Origin: a virus
Reading direction: 5' to 3' (one strand)
Virus record (IMG/VR): IMGVR_UViG_3300031974_002193
Span: 1-21,531 of that record
DNA length: 21,531 bases
A program made the translations under genes and the position numbers. Shown in pieces: positions 14,652 through 20,816 of the stretch (positions are counted from its first letter, which is position 1; the number at the start of each line of letters is the position of its first letter). Under the pieces are notes generated by a model. The model did not search any database, had not been told where the DNA came from, and worked only from the letters and a program-made list of their open reading frames with translations.

Positions 14652-14849
14652 ATGAGCGATTACCGAGTACAAGTCCTTCAGGACATCAACCGTGAGAACC
14701 GTGCCAAGCTACGCCACATCGAGTGGCAGGCTGGCAATGCGTGGGGCGAAGTCCGCAAGGCATTCGAGGAGCGTGCTGCCGACCTCCGTGAGGAGATCAA
14801 GGACGTTAGCCGCCAGATTCGTGGAGAGGAGTTCACTTATGAAAGCTGA
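14652..14849 (+). CDS. Small hypothetical charged helical protein
   Basis: A 65-residue protein rich in Arg, Glu and Asp and predicted helical throughout (LQDINRENRAKLRHIEWQ, then FEERAADLREEIKDVSRQIRG). GGAG at 14641-14644 lies within the end of the preceding gene, so the two are co-translated. The composition is like that of its upstream neighbour, and the two might interact, but this is a guess. Its stop overlaps the start of a 24-codon ORF. Confidence 0.68.
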   Translation: MSDYRVQVLQDINRENRAKLRHIEWQAGNAWGEVRKAFEERAADLREEIKDVSRQIRGEEFTYES

Positions 14850-14913
14850 AGAATCTTTTGAGATTTTACTGGACATACTACGCAGCGAGCGTATAATTGC
14901 GACAGAGAGATGA
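14839..14913 (+). CDS. Possible 24-codon micro-ORF
   Basis: ATG at 14839 follows AGAGGAG (14825-14831) at a usable distance and encodes MKAEESFEILLDILRSERI plus five residues, an acidic amphipathic helix. It overlaps the preceding gene's end and covers promoter P5. It could be a real microprotein or simply the coding shadow of the promoter; I rate it as uncertain. Confidence 0.25.
   Translation: MKAEESFEILLDILRSERIIATER
14870..14897 (+). promoter_or_regulatory. Promoter P5, TGGACA-16-TATAAT
   Basis: TGGACA (14870-14875), 16 bases, TATAAT (14892-14897), with the same GCGTATAAT context as P4. It serves the genes from 14939 onwards. Confidence 0.75.
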
Positions 14914-14938
14914 GAGTCACCTAACTAAGGAGTTTACA

Positions 14939-15157
14939 ATGTGCAGCAGAACCAACGACCTGAAGGCGGTCAAGCGTCAGGTTATCGCACTGAAGAAGAT
15001 TTACGTCGGACTCAGCGATACCTGTGCTGATCGATACCACGAGGATCAGTCCAACAAGTACAGCCTTGGCAAAGCTCAAGCGTACCGTCAAGCATCTGAA
15101 GCGTTCGATGACTTGAGAGTTTTAATCAACAACCTAATAGAAGGAGAAGCAGAGTGA
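14939..15157 (+). CDS. Small hypothetical helical protein
   Basis: A 72-residue protein with two or three helices (DLKAVKRQVIALKKIYVGL and KAQAYRQASEAFDDLRVLINNLIEG) and two Cys. I chose the ATG at 14939 with AAGGAG just before it rather than a TTG at 14897 that lies inside the -10 region of P5. Function not recognised. The gene overlaps the next by four bases (GTGA), opening a chain of coupled small genes that runs to about 16.4 kb. Confidence 0.7.
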   Translation: MCSRTNDLKAVKRQVIALKKIYVGLSDTCADRYHEDQSNKYSLGKAQAYRQASEAFDDLRVLINNLIEGEAE

Positions 15158-15360
15158 GTAGGTATGACTTCAAGGTTTACTCTTTCATTGACGACAAGAA
15201 TAGAGTAAGATGGGCGTATGACATTCGCGACACACAGGATGTCATCATGTGGCACGGGGAGTATCTCCCCGAGCTTGTGGAGGAATCTGCTAGTAGCTGG
15301 GCGACAGACTCAGCGGCAGAACGTAACGCGGAAGCACGAGTTAAGGAGTTAAATAAATGA
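15154..15360 (+). CDS. Small hypothetical protein, GTG start
   Basis: A 68-residue protein starting with GTG, supported by AAGGAG at 15141-15146. The first half is beta-like with many aromatic residues (YDFKVYSFIDDKNRVRWAYDI), the second an acidic/alanine-rich helix. It ends in KELNK, a by-product of the GGAGTTAAATAAATGAG junction that also supplies the ribosome site for the next gene. Function unknown. Confidence 0.7.
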   Translation: MSRYDFKVYSFIDDKNRVRWAYDIRDTQDVIMWHGEYLPELVEESASSWATDSAAERNAEARVKELNK

Positions 15361-15361
15361 G
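15345..15361 (+). repeat. Repeated stop-start junction, copy 1
   Basis: GGAGTTAAATAAATGAG supplies the ribosome site, the end of one gene and the start of the next. An identical copy lies at 15542-15558 at the following gene boundary. Confidence 0.7.
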
Positions 15362-15557
15362 AGACGTAGAGTCACTTTACAAATACTTCTTCACGAAGTA
15401 TAATCAACCTAACCCTTGCGACATAAACACGCCAGAGAAGTTGGCCTTCTTCAAATCCCTTGAATGGGAAGACGTGAAGGCAATGCAGCGTGCACGCAAG
15501 AAAGGCGAGCTGTTCACTAAGTTGTCATGGTTTCAATCACAGGAGTTAAATAAATGA
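15357..15557 (+). CDS. Small hypothetical protein
   Basis: A 66-residue, aromatic-rich protein (YKYFFTKYNQP near the start; FTKLSWFQSQELNK at the end) with no recognised family. The ATG overlaps the previous stop (ATGA), and its own last codons repeat the same GGAGTTAAATAAATGAG junction. A promoter-like TTTACA-17-TATAAT and a 7-bp inverted repeat lie inside its 5' part. Confidence 0.68.
   Translation: MRDVESLYKYFFTKYNQPNPCDINTPEKLAFFKSLEWEDVKAMQRARKKGELFTKLSWFQSQELNK
15376..15404 (+). promoter_or_regulatory. Possible internal promoter with operator-like inverted repeat
   Basis: TTTACA (15376-15381), 17 bases, TATAAT (15399-15404). ATACTTC (15383-15389) and GAAGTAT (15395-15401) form a 7-bp inverted repeat with a 5-base centre that runs into the -10 box. 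It lies in coding sequence and may be chance. Confidence 0.4.
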
Positions 15558-15558
15558 G
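15542..15558 (+). repeat. Repeated stop-start junction, copy 2
   Basis: Identical 17-base copy of the junction at 15345-15361. Both upstream proteins end in ELNK because of it, although the genes are otherwise unlike. Confidence 0.7.
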
Positions 15559-15817
15559 CGGTATCCAAACATGGTCACGTGGCGAGACCTACCCTGCCAC
15601 AGTAGTTTGCGTCGGTGGCTTCCCAACTGTTGACAATGACGCAACAGCGGAAGTCTGGTACCGAGGAGTCAAGATCAAAGGCTACAGTTGCCATGCAACT
15701 GCCGAGTTGATCGCCAAGCACCTTGCTTGCCACGAGAAGCACCTTGGTGCAACCAAGGCTCTTGCCCGAGCAGAGGCCTTGGCTAACTGGCAGAAGGCTG
15801 GACTCTTTGGAGAATAG
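15554..15817 (+). CDS. Small hypothetical protein
   Basis: An 87-residue protein: a beta-rich N-terminal half (TYPATVVCVGGF, then ATAEVWYRGVKIKGYSC) followed by an Ala/His-rich helix (TAELIAKHLACHEKHLG) and a second helix. The shape is compact and cytoplasmic. No function recognised. It is coupled to the preceding gene through the shared ATGA overlap and is followed after one base by a tiny membrane-protein gene. Confidence 0.7.
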   Translation: MSGIQTWSRGETYPATVVCVGGFPTVDNDATAEVWYRGVKIKGYSCHATAELIAKHLACHEKHLGATKALARAEALANWQKAGLFGE

Positions 15818-15818
15818 C

Positions 15819-15968
15819 ATGAGCTACGCGTTGATACTGATCCCTACTGTCTGCTACTTCGGGCAGGCAGTAGTTAACCTTCAGCAGAAGGACTATCCAC
15901 ACGCACTGATATGGTTCTGCTATTCAGTTGCTAACTTAGGTTTTATTTGGTACGAATTGGAGAAGTAA
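15819..15968 (+). CDS. Tiny predicted membrane protein, two hydrophobic segments
   Basis: A 49-residue protein with a hydrophobic N-terminal segment (SYALILIPTVCYFGQAVVNL) and a second one (ALIWFCYSVANLGFIWYEL) around a short polar QQKDYPH turn, so probably a hairpin in the membrane. Such proteins are common in phage early regions and often have unknown roles. The start at 15819 is chosen because GGAG lies just upstream; the longer frame is the shadow of the previous gene. Its TAA overlaps the next ATG. Confidence 0.68.
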   Translation: MSYALILIPTVCYFGQAVVNLQQKDYPHALIWFCYSVANLGFIWYELEK

Positions 15969-16411
15969 TGTTAAGGTCATTCGAGATTAACGCCGATAAC
16001 TATGTTGAGTCGGTGAGACAGATGAGAACCATTGCCGACTCGACTGAAACATCGTCAGAGGCAATGGTGATCCGCAAGACGGCTACCACGATTGAGAAGT
16101 TCATGGAGTCGTCAGCAACTGAAGAAGAACTGGAGGCACTTTCATATTTAAATCAGGAGCTTGACAGCAAACGCGTATTAGTGTATGCTGATACTATTGA
16201 AGGGGCGGTTGAGTACGAATACATGCTCACTGCCAAAGATGGCAACAACTACGAACGCAACGAGCTTAGTAGTCGTAGCAACTTCCCCTTGCTTACTGAA
16301 AAAGATATTTACACACGAGCCGAGGAGGTTAGATTAAAACGAGATGAGTATTCTGAGTCAGGCGACTACTGGGAAGATCAAGAAGCCGAAGAAGATTATG
16401 ATCTATGGTGA
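15968..16411 (+). CDS. Hypothetical acidic protein
   Basis: A 147-residue, strongly acidic protein. The first 70 residues look helical with heptad-like Met/Ile/Leu; the last 20 are nearly all Glu, Asp, Tyr and Trp. No family recognised; a highly acidic tail is seen in DNA-mimic and SSB-like proteins, but that is only an analogy. The start at 15968 overlaps the preceding stop (TAATG). The 3' 68 bases overlap the ATPase gene in another frame, and a strong promoter lies within it at 16161. Confidence 0.68.
   Translation: MLRSFEINADNYVESVRQMRTIADSTETSSEAMVIRKTATTIEKFMESSATEEELEALSYLNQELDSKRVLVYADTIEGAVEYEYMLTAKDGNNYERNELSSRSNFPLLTEKDIYTRAEEVRLKRDEYSESGDYWEDQEAEEDYDLW
16161..16189 (+). promoter_or_regulatory. 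Promoter within coding sequence, TTGACA-17-TATGCT
   Basis: TTGACA (16161-16166), 17-base spacer, TATGCT (16184-16189). It is preceded by TCAGGAGC, giving a 14-base exact match with the promoter at 19751. It would serve the Sak4-like and SSB-like genes. Confidence 0.55.
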
Positions 16412-17051
16412 ACACGCAACGGGGAAGTCAACTTGTGCAAGCAAGTTCAACAACTCCATCTTCCTTGCAACGGAAGAGGGCACCAATGAGATCGACTGTA
16501 CGAGGGTTAAGCTCACGAAAGCTGTTGATGTTTTAAAGGCAGCAAGTGAGTGTGCGGAAAGCGAGTTCGACACTATAGTGTTGGACTCTGCTGACTGGTT
16601 CGAGAAACTGATTGATGAGGCTCTTAGAGAGGAGAACTTTAAGACAGACTACGGCAAAGGCGTGGTCGAGGTTGCTAGACGATTCTGTAGGTTGCTAGAC
16701 GCCTTCGATAAATGTATCGACGCGGGCAAGACAGTGATCCTCTTAGCACACCAAGAGATCCGCAAAGCTGAAGACATTGCTGGGAACCAGTGGGACGTTA
16801 TTCGGCCCAAGCTCAGCAAGAAAGCTTGCGAGCGAGTCATGGAGTGGTGCGACATTATTGTTCACGCCAAGCATGAAGTGTTCGTTAGGCAAGAGGATGG
16901 TGACTTTGGGCGTACCAAGGGAATCGCAACGACAACTGGGAGACGTATTCTCAGCAGTCAACCTCACCCGAGTTATGTAGCCAAGAGTCGCGTTGACTTG
17001 CCAGCTACGATTGATCAAAACGATTTCGCATCTTTAATTCAAGGAAACTGA
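16344..17051 (+). CDS. Sak4-like RecA-fold ATPase (single-strand annealing family)
   Basis: A 235-residue phage nucleotide-binding protein of the AAA_24/Sak4 kind, RecA-core annealases that act with an SSB in phage recombination. The start KIKKPKKIMIYGEHATGKST contains Walker A at 22-30; Walker B is FDTIVLDSADW, with D81; a further strand VILLAHQEI (about 132-140) carries the polar sensor position. Length is typical of Sak4. The chosen ATG at 16344 overlaps the previous gene by 68 bases, with a GAGGAGG upstream but at a long distance; a start at 16398 would remove residues just before Walker A. The ssDNA-binding gene follows by four bases, the usual pairing. Confidence 0.78.
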   Translation: MSILSQATTGKIKKPKKIMIYGEHATGKSTCASKFNNSIFLATEEGTNEIDCTRVKLTKAVDVLKAASECAESEFDTIVLDSADWFEKLIDEALREENFKTDYGKGVVEVARRFCRLLDAFDKCIDAGKTVILLAHQEIRKAEDIAGNQWDVIRPKLSKKACERVMEWCDIIVHAKHEVFVRQEDGDFGRTKGIATTTGRRILSSQPHPSYVAKSRVDLPATIDQNDFASLIQGN

Positions 17052-17055
17052 GACC

Positions 17056-17514
17056 ATGAGTGACTTCAACAACATCTTCGACGGTATCACCGCAGACAAC
17101 GCTGGCACACCTTCTTTCGAGAACAAGCCAGTGCCACCAGCCGAGTATCACCTGAGCGTGGTCAACGCTGAGCTTCGAACCAGCAAGACCGGTAACCCAT
17201 ACGTCTCTGTCCAGTACCGCATTGAGGACGGACAGGAGTGTGCTAACCGCCGGATCTTTGAGATCTATATGCTGGGTGGCAACGCCACAAGCGTTAACAT
17301 CGCCAAAAAGAGCTTGAGCGTGTTGACCAAGGCGGCAGGCCACGACCAGTTGGCTGACCCAAGCCAGTTGATCGGGGCTCACCTCTGGGGTGAAGTAACC
17401 ATCGAGGCAGGCCGTGATGGATATGACGACAAGAACCGCATCAGGTGGGTCAACGTCTATACCGGCCAGCAGGCAGAGAAGTCTGACACAGCAGACGACT
17501 TCGACGCTTTCTAA
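17056..17514 (+). CDS. Single-stranded DNA-binding protein, DUF669-like
   Basis: A 152-residue protein resembling the DUF669 group of phage ssDNA-binding proteins. It has a PPAEYHLSVVNAELRTSKTGNPYVSVQYRI beta-strand set (OB-fold-like), a NRRIFEIYML strand, a helix with KAAGHD, the strand HLWGEVTI and a turn with DGYDDKNRIRWV. The C-terminal twelve residues are acidic and end in DDFDAF, like the SSB tip that recruits partner proteins. It covers ssDNA during replication or recombination and sits directly after its probable partner, the Sak4-like ATPase. A terminator follows. Confidence 0.8.
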   Translation: MSDFNNIFDGITADNAGTPSFENKPVPPAEYHLSVVNAELRTSKTGNPYVSVQYRIEDGQECANRRIFEIYMLGGNATSVNIAKKSLSVLTKAAGHDQLADPSQLIGAHLWGEVTIEAGRDGYDDKNRIRWVNVYTGQQAEKSDTADDFDAF

Positions 17515-17533
17515 TCTTATCCTGTTTGTTTTT

Positions 17534-17568
17534 GAGCCACCTTCTTAACAGGGGGTGGCTCTCTTTTT
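17534..17568 (+). terminator. Intrinsic terminator after SSB-like gene
   Basis: Stem GAGCCACC (17534-17541) with GGTGGCTC (17554-17561), 12-base loop, followed by TCTTTTT. The next gene begins 12 bases on with no clear promoter between, so read-through is probably needed for the helicase. Confidence 0.85.
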
Positions 17569-17579
17569 GGAGTTACGTA

Positions 17580-17792
17580 ATGAAATCGCACAAGGACATC
17601 CTGCTGGATCTGTTCCTGCAACTGACTGACTACACAGCTAAGGATGTTGCTTGGACGAACTACAGCCCCGCACTCTTCGCCGTTGAAGACTTCGCTATGC
17701 TGCGAGTCATGACGAAGTGCGGTAACTACTACAGCTTCAGCAATGACGCTGGCAACTTTCACCTGATAAAACATGAGGCAAAGAATGAGTAA
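17580..17792 (+). CDS. Small hypothetical protein
   Basis: A 70-residue protein with a helical start (HKDILLDLFLQLTDY), a Tyr/Ser/Pro middle and a strand pair (CGNYYSFSNDAGNFHLIKH). No family recognised. The ATG at 17580 is preceded by GGAG just after the terminator's T-run; upstream in-frame codons lie in the terminator. It overlaps the following ORF by 8 bases. Confidence 0.65.
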   Translation: MKSHKDILLDLFLQLTDYTAKDVAWTNYSPALFAVEDFAMLRVMTKCGNYYSFSNDAGNFHLIKHEAKNE

Positions 17793-18072
17793 CGGCAAGG
17801 GAGACCGTAACAGGTCTAATCCAAGAAACTTTAGAGATGGTTGGGAAGCAATTAGATGGAGAGATTTAAATGAAGATAACGCCAAGGGATTACCAGAGGG
17901 CATCAGTGGAGGCAATGAAGGCCTACGCCAAGAACAACCCTCCAGAGAGTCACGCCTACGTAGAGTTGCCAACTGGATCTGGAAAGTCTGTCGTGATAGC
18001 AGACTTCTGCGAGCAGTTAGTGCGTGCTGGAAAGCGTGTCTTGGTACTCTGCCGACAGGGAGAACTCGTTAA
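17785..18072 (+). CDS. GKGDRNR-type small phage protein with long overlap
   Basis: The first 32 residues (MSNGKGDRNRSNPRNFRDGW, then EAIRW) match a small phage protein type that starts with a Gly-Lys-Gly-Asp-Arg motif and ends soon after an aromatic-x-x-Ile-aromatic block. Here the frame stays open for 95 codons and its last 203 bases overlap the helicase in another frame. The part after about residue 33 is Arg/Gly/Ser/Leu-rich and looks like an unselected shadow, perhaps because an older stop was lost. The start ATG at 17785 has GGCA/AAGA-type purines only. Function of the motif family is unknown to me. Confidence 0.5.
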   Translation: MSNGKGDRNRSNPRNFRDGWEAIRWRDLNEDNAKGLPEGISGGNEGLRQEQPSRESRLRRVANWIWKVCRDSRLLRAVSACWKACLGTLPTGRTR

Positions 18073-19741
18073 GCAGAACGCCGAGAGGCTCGAGCAGCTT
18101 GCCGATGGGGTTAAGGTCGGGATCTACTCGGCCTCACTTGGCCGCAAGGATGTTGACGCTGACGTGATCTTCGGGACAGTGCAGTCCGTCGCTCGCAGCG
18201 TACACAACCTTGGCCGAGTGAACTGCATCCTTGTCGATGAGTGTCACCAGATCGCACCTAAGGCCGATAGCCAGTACGGCAAGGTCGTCAGTGAGATCCG
18301 TAAGTATCAACCCAAGTGTAGGCTGTTCGGGCTCACAGCGAGCCCCTACAGGACTTCCAGCGGGATGATCCACGGTGACGGCAAGATCTTCGACGAGTGC
18401 TGCTACCAAGTGCCACTCCAGAAGATGCTCGACGATGGCCACATCAGTCCTTGGACTCTGCCTGATGTTGATCAGGTGGATCTGAGCAATGTCCACATCA
18501 AAGGTGGCGAGTACGATATCGAAGAGATGTCTGACGCGTTCATCGAAAAGGTGGAGGACAACGCCAGAGAGATTCTGGGGCTCTGTGAGGGCCGTAGACG
18601 CGTCCTAGTGTTCGCATCCAGCATAGCACACGCTAACGCGTTGTCGCTCGTTCTGGGGCGTTCTGGGGCTCACACGAGCATCGTTACTGGGGACACTCAC
18701 CGGAAGCAGAGAGAGGCGAGACTGGCGGCTTTCACAAGCAACCATCCCAAGCAGTTGATCATGATCAACGTGGGGGTCTTGACGACCGGCTTTGACGCAC
18801 CCAACGTAGACGCTGTGGTGTTGTGCAGGGCTACCAAGTCGGCAGGGCTCTTTTACCAGATCCTTGGTCGCGGTATGAGACGCTGTGAAGGCAAGACGGA
18901 CTTCCTCGTTCTGGACTTCGGGGGCAACTTCGATGAACACGGAGATCCGACTGACCCTAACTTTGGACGAAGTGAGCGAGAGGCCAAACGGCTTATGTGC
19001 AACGCCTGCAAGGTATTCGCACCTGCCGAGGACTGTCGGTGCCCTGAGTGCGGCGTAGTCTTGGACTTCAAGGACTGCCCTGCTTGTGGCAACCTCGAGC
19101 CAAGGGATGCACGCAAGTGTACCGCAAAGAAAGACCCTGAGGACTTGTTCTCAGAGCTATGTGAGTTCGACTTCTTAGCCAAGAGGTGCCGGAACGTGAA
19201 GCCAGACGCGTCAGAGTGTCTAGCTATTGTTACTGAAGAGGATGAAATCTGCCAAGAGTGCCAAAACGCAATAGATCGAGCCCTCCAAGAGGGAAAAACA
19301 TTAAAGAATAGTTGCGTAAAAGCCGAAAAATATTGGTGGAAGGTAGACGAAGTGGAGTATAATCTCCACAAGCCCAAGGATGAGGGCAAGCCACCTAGCC
19401 TGAGAGTCGTTTACAAGTGCGTCCGAGAGGAGACTGACGACCTCATCGGGCAGAAGGTGGCACTGAGGGGACGGTTTATGGAGTGGATTTGCTTCGAGCA
19501 TGAGGGCTTCGCCCAAGGCCGAGCGAGGAAATGGTGGGGAGAGTCGTCAAGCTCTATCTGCCCTGACTCGGTGGCTGAGGCTGAGCTTCTCATCTCCAAG
19601 GGAGCCATTCGGGAGCCGTTCCTGATCCTGACACAGGCCGATGGCAAGTGGCAGAGGATAATCCAGCGGAAATTCAATCAGGACAAGCCTGATCGAGTTT
19701 TCCTTGATTTTGAAGAAGAAGACGATGATTGTCCGTTCTAA
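17870..19741 (+). CDS. SF2 DNA helicase with zinc-ribbon and SSB-like C-terminal tip
   Basis: A 623-residue helicase that would unwind or remodel DNA using ATP. Visible motifs: Q-like TPRDYQ (4-9), Walker A LPTGSGKS (33-40), DECH box (123-126), TASPYR (156-161), NVGVLTTGFDAP (300-311) and motif VI QILGRGMRR (330-338). A Cys-rich zinc region follows (C377, C380, C389, C391, C394, C403, C406, C417). A C-terminal domain has WICFEHEGFAQGRARKWW, seen in other phage helicases, and the protein ends EEEDDDCPF, close to the bacterial SSB tip DDDIPF. RecG/UvsW-like roles in replication fork handling are plausible. ATG at 17870 with GGAGAG upstream. Confidence 0.88.
   Translation: MKITPRDYQRASVEAMKAYAKNNPPESHAYVELPTGSGKSVVIADFCEQLVRAGKRVLVLCRQGELVKQNAERLEQLADGVKVGIYSASLGRKDVDADVIFGTVQSVARSVHNLGRVNCILVDECHQIAPKADSQYGKVVSEIRKYQPKCRLFGLTASPYRTSSGMIHGDGKIFDECCYQVPLQKMLDDGHISPWTLPDVDQVDLSNVHIKGGEYDIEEMSDAFIEKVEDNAREILGLCEGRRRVLVFASSIAHANALSLVLGRSGAHTSIVTGDTHRKQREARLAAFTSNHPKQLIMINVGVLTTGFDAPNVDAVVLCRATKSAGLFYQILGRGMRRCEGKTDFLVLDFGGNFDEHGDPTDPNFGRSEREAKRLMCNACKVFAPAEDCRCPECGVVLDFKDCPACGNLEPRDARKCTAKKDPEDLFSELCEFDFLAKRCRNVKPDASECLAIVTEEDEICQECQNAIDRALQEGKTLKNSCVKAEKYWWKVDEVEYNLHKPKDEGKPPSLRVVYKCVREETDDLIGQKVALRGRFMEWICFEHEGFAQGRARKWWGESSSSICPDSVAEAELLISKGAIREPFLILTQADGKWQRIIQRKFNQDKPDRVFLDFEEEDDDCPF
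19352..19369 (+). promoter_or_regulatory. TATAAT framed by a perfect 6-bp inverted repeat
   Basis: GTGGAG, TATAAT, CTCCAC lie back to back at 19352-19369 within the helicase gene. No good -35 box sits at the right distance (best TTGGTG, 19 bases away), so promoter activity is doubtful; it may be an operator-like palindrome or chance. Confidence 0.2.
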
Positions 19742-19750
19742 TTCAGGAGC

Positions 19751-19779
19751 TTGACAAAGTGTCGTCAATATGATAACAT
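19751..19779 (+). promoter_or_regulatory. Promoter for protease operon, TTGACA-17-TAACAT with extended -10
   Basis: TTGACA (19751-19756), 17-base spacer, TAACAT (19774-19779), preceded by TG at 19771-19772 as in extended -10 promoters. TCAGGAGC before the -35 is shared with the promoter at 16161. It starts after the helicase stop and drives the protease and two further genes. Confidence 0.6.
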
Positions 19780-19798
19780 GGTAGTTTCGCAGGAGCTT

Positions 19799-19829
19799 AG
19801 GGGGTGGGCACAGACTGATGCCGCCCCCT
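19799..19829 (+). promoter_or_regulatory. Hairpin in the protease mRNA leader
   Basis: AGGGGGTGGGCA (19799-19810) pairs with TGCCGCCCCCT (19819-19829): 11 pairs with one bulged G and one G-U, and a CAGACTGA loop. CTCTCTT follows rather than a T-run, so it is at best a weak terminator; it may stabilise the 5' end of the mRNA. CAGGAGCTT occurs just before it (19790-19798) and again at the promoter (19744-19752). Confidence 0.55.
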
Positions 19830-19873
19830 CTCTTGCCCAATCCGCACACACAACAAACAGGAGCAGACAGAAT

Positions 19874-20575
19874 ATGCGGAATCTCATCTTAATTGCGGCA
19901 CTTTTGGCACCCGTAGGAAACTACATTGACAACGGGTTCTATCTCATTCGTGCCTCCGTGGAGCCCGTAGCTCCTACACAGCAATCCATCGAAGCGGCCA
20001 ACACTGTGGTCGGTATCGAGTGTTCTAACGGGCTTGGATCTGCAACCCATATCGGGAATGGCCTCTTCATCTCAGCACACCACGTCGTTGATGGCTGTGA
20101 GAATGAGCCTATCGCTATCGTTGACCACCACCTCGAGAAGTTCTACAAGGGCAAGGTTGTGGCTTTCGACGTGCCTTCGGATCTTGTATTGATCAAGGCA
20201 GACAACCCCAACAAGGTCGTCACGCCAGTGGCACGAGTCGGCTGGGATGATCCTGTCGAAGGCGAGTATGTTCACGGCGTTGGCTTCGGGGTGTCCTACA
20301 GTGACAACCGAGCGGGCTGTGAGCGGCGTCTCTGGAGCGGCATTGTGTCCGACTACACAGACAACATCGGGGGAGAGCAACCGAACTGCATCCAATCCAC
20401 AAATCCAGCAATTCCTGGAGATAGTGGCGGGGCATTGTTCAACGACAGAGGGGAATTGATCGGGGTCATTCACGCGACCGATTACATCCACACCTACTCC
20501 ATCAGAACCGCGTGTATTCACAAACTGCTAAGAAGGTACGAACATGCTGAGCAGAAAGAAGCGGCGACAAGCTGA
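19874..20575 (+). CDS. Exported trypsin-like serine protease (S1 fold)
   Basis: A 233-residue protease with the chymotrypsin-fold catalytic triad: H70 in SAHHVVDG, D103 in PSDLVLIK and S184 in PGDSGGALF, plus GVGFGVS and the GVIHATDY strand typical of the fold. The N-terminus MRNLILIAALLAPVG is a short hydrophobic signal or anchor, so it is likely periplasmic or membrane-linked. Five Cys (C50, C75, C149, C172 and one near the end) could form disulfides, consistent with export. The start at 19874 has AGGAG before it; the longer frame upstream is leader sequence. It overlaps the next gene by 32 bases. Host-envelope damage, processing of virion or membrane proteins, or superinfection control are possible roles. 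Confidence 0.85.
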   Translation: MRNLILIAALLAPVGNYIDNGFYLIRASVEPVAPTQQSIEAANTVVGIECSNGLGSATHIGNGLFISAHHVVDGCENEPIAIVDHHLEKFYKGKVVAFDVPSDLVLIKADNPNKVVTPVARVGWDDPVEGEYVHGVGFGVSYSDNRAGCERRLWSGIVSDYTDNIGGEQPNCIQSTNPAIPGDSGGALFNDRGELIGVIHATDYIHTYSIRTACIHKLLRRYEHAEQKEAATS

Positions 20576-20810
20576 AGACATCGCTGCGGCCAACTTTGAC
20601 AGGGCTGGCCAGTATTACCGCACTGACGTTAACAACCACAAGCGGTTAGCGAAGGAGTGGACTAAGGACGACATCGAAGCACTCAGGGATGGCTTCGGGC
20701 AACAGTACGGAAGCATCCTTACGAGCATCCTGATCAGCATCATGATGAAGATTGCCTTCAAGCTGATCGAGAAGTGGATTCAAAACAAAATCGATGACCT
20801 TTTGGAGTAA
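20544..20810 (+). CDS. Small hypothetical protein with one hydrophobic segment
   Basis: An 88-residue protein starting with a basic MLSRKKRRQ and an acidic/polar helix, with a hydrophobic stretch SILTSILISIMMKIAFKLI (57-75) followed by an amphipathic tail. It may be a membrane-associated partner or substrate of the protease, or a holin-like lysis protein; the single segment and charged ends would be compatible with either, and neither is shown. The start lies within the protease gene (32-base overlap). Confidence 0.68.
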   Translation: MLSRKKRRQAEDIAAANFDRAGQYYRTDVNNHKRLAKEWTKDDIEALRDGFGQQYGSILTSILISIMMKIAFKLIEKWIQNKIDDLLE

Positions 20811-20816
20811 AGAGAA

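Noticed and set aside
18853-19389. Long minus-strand ORF (178 codons) and other minus-strand ORFs such as 5245-5901 and 20849-21469
   Set aside because: They lie wholly under well-supported + genes, have no ribosome sites or family motifs, and no minus-strand promoter or gene neighbour supports them.
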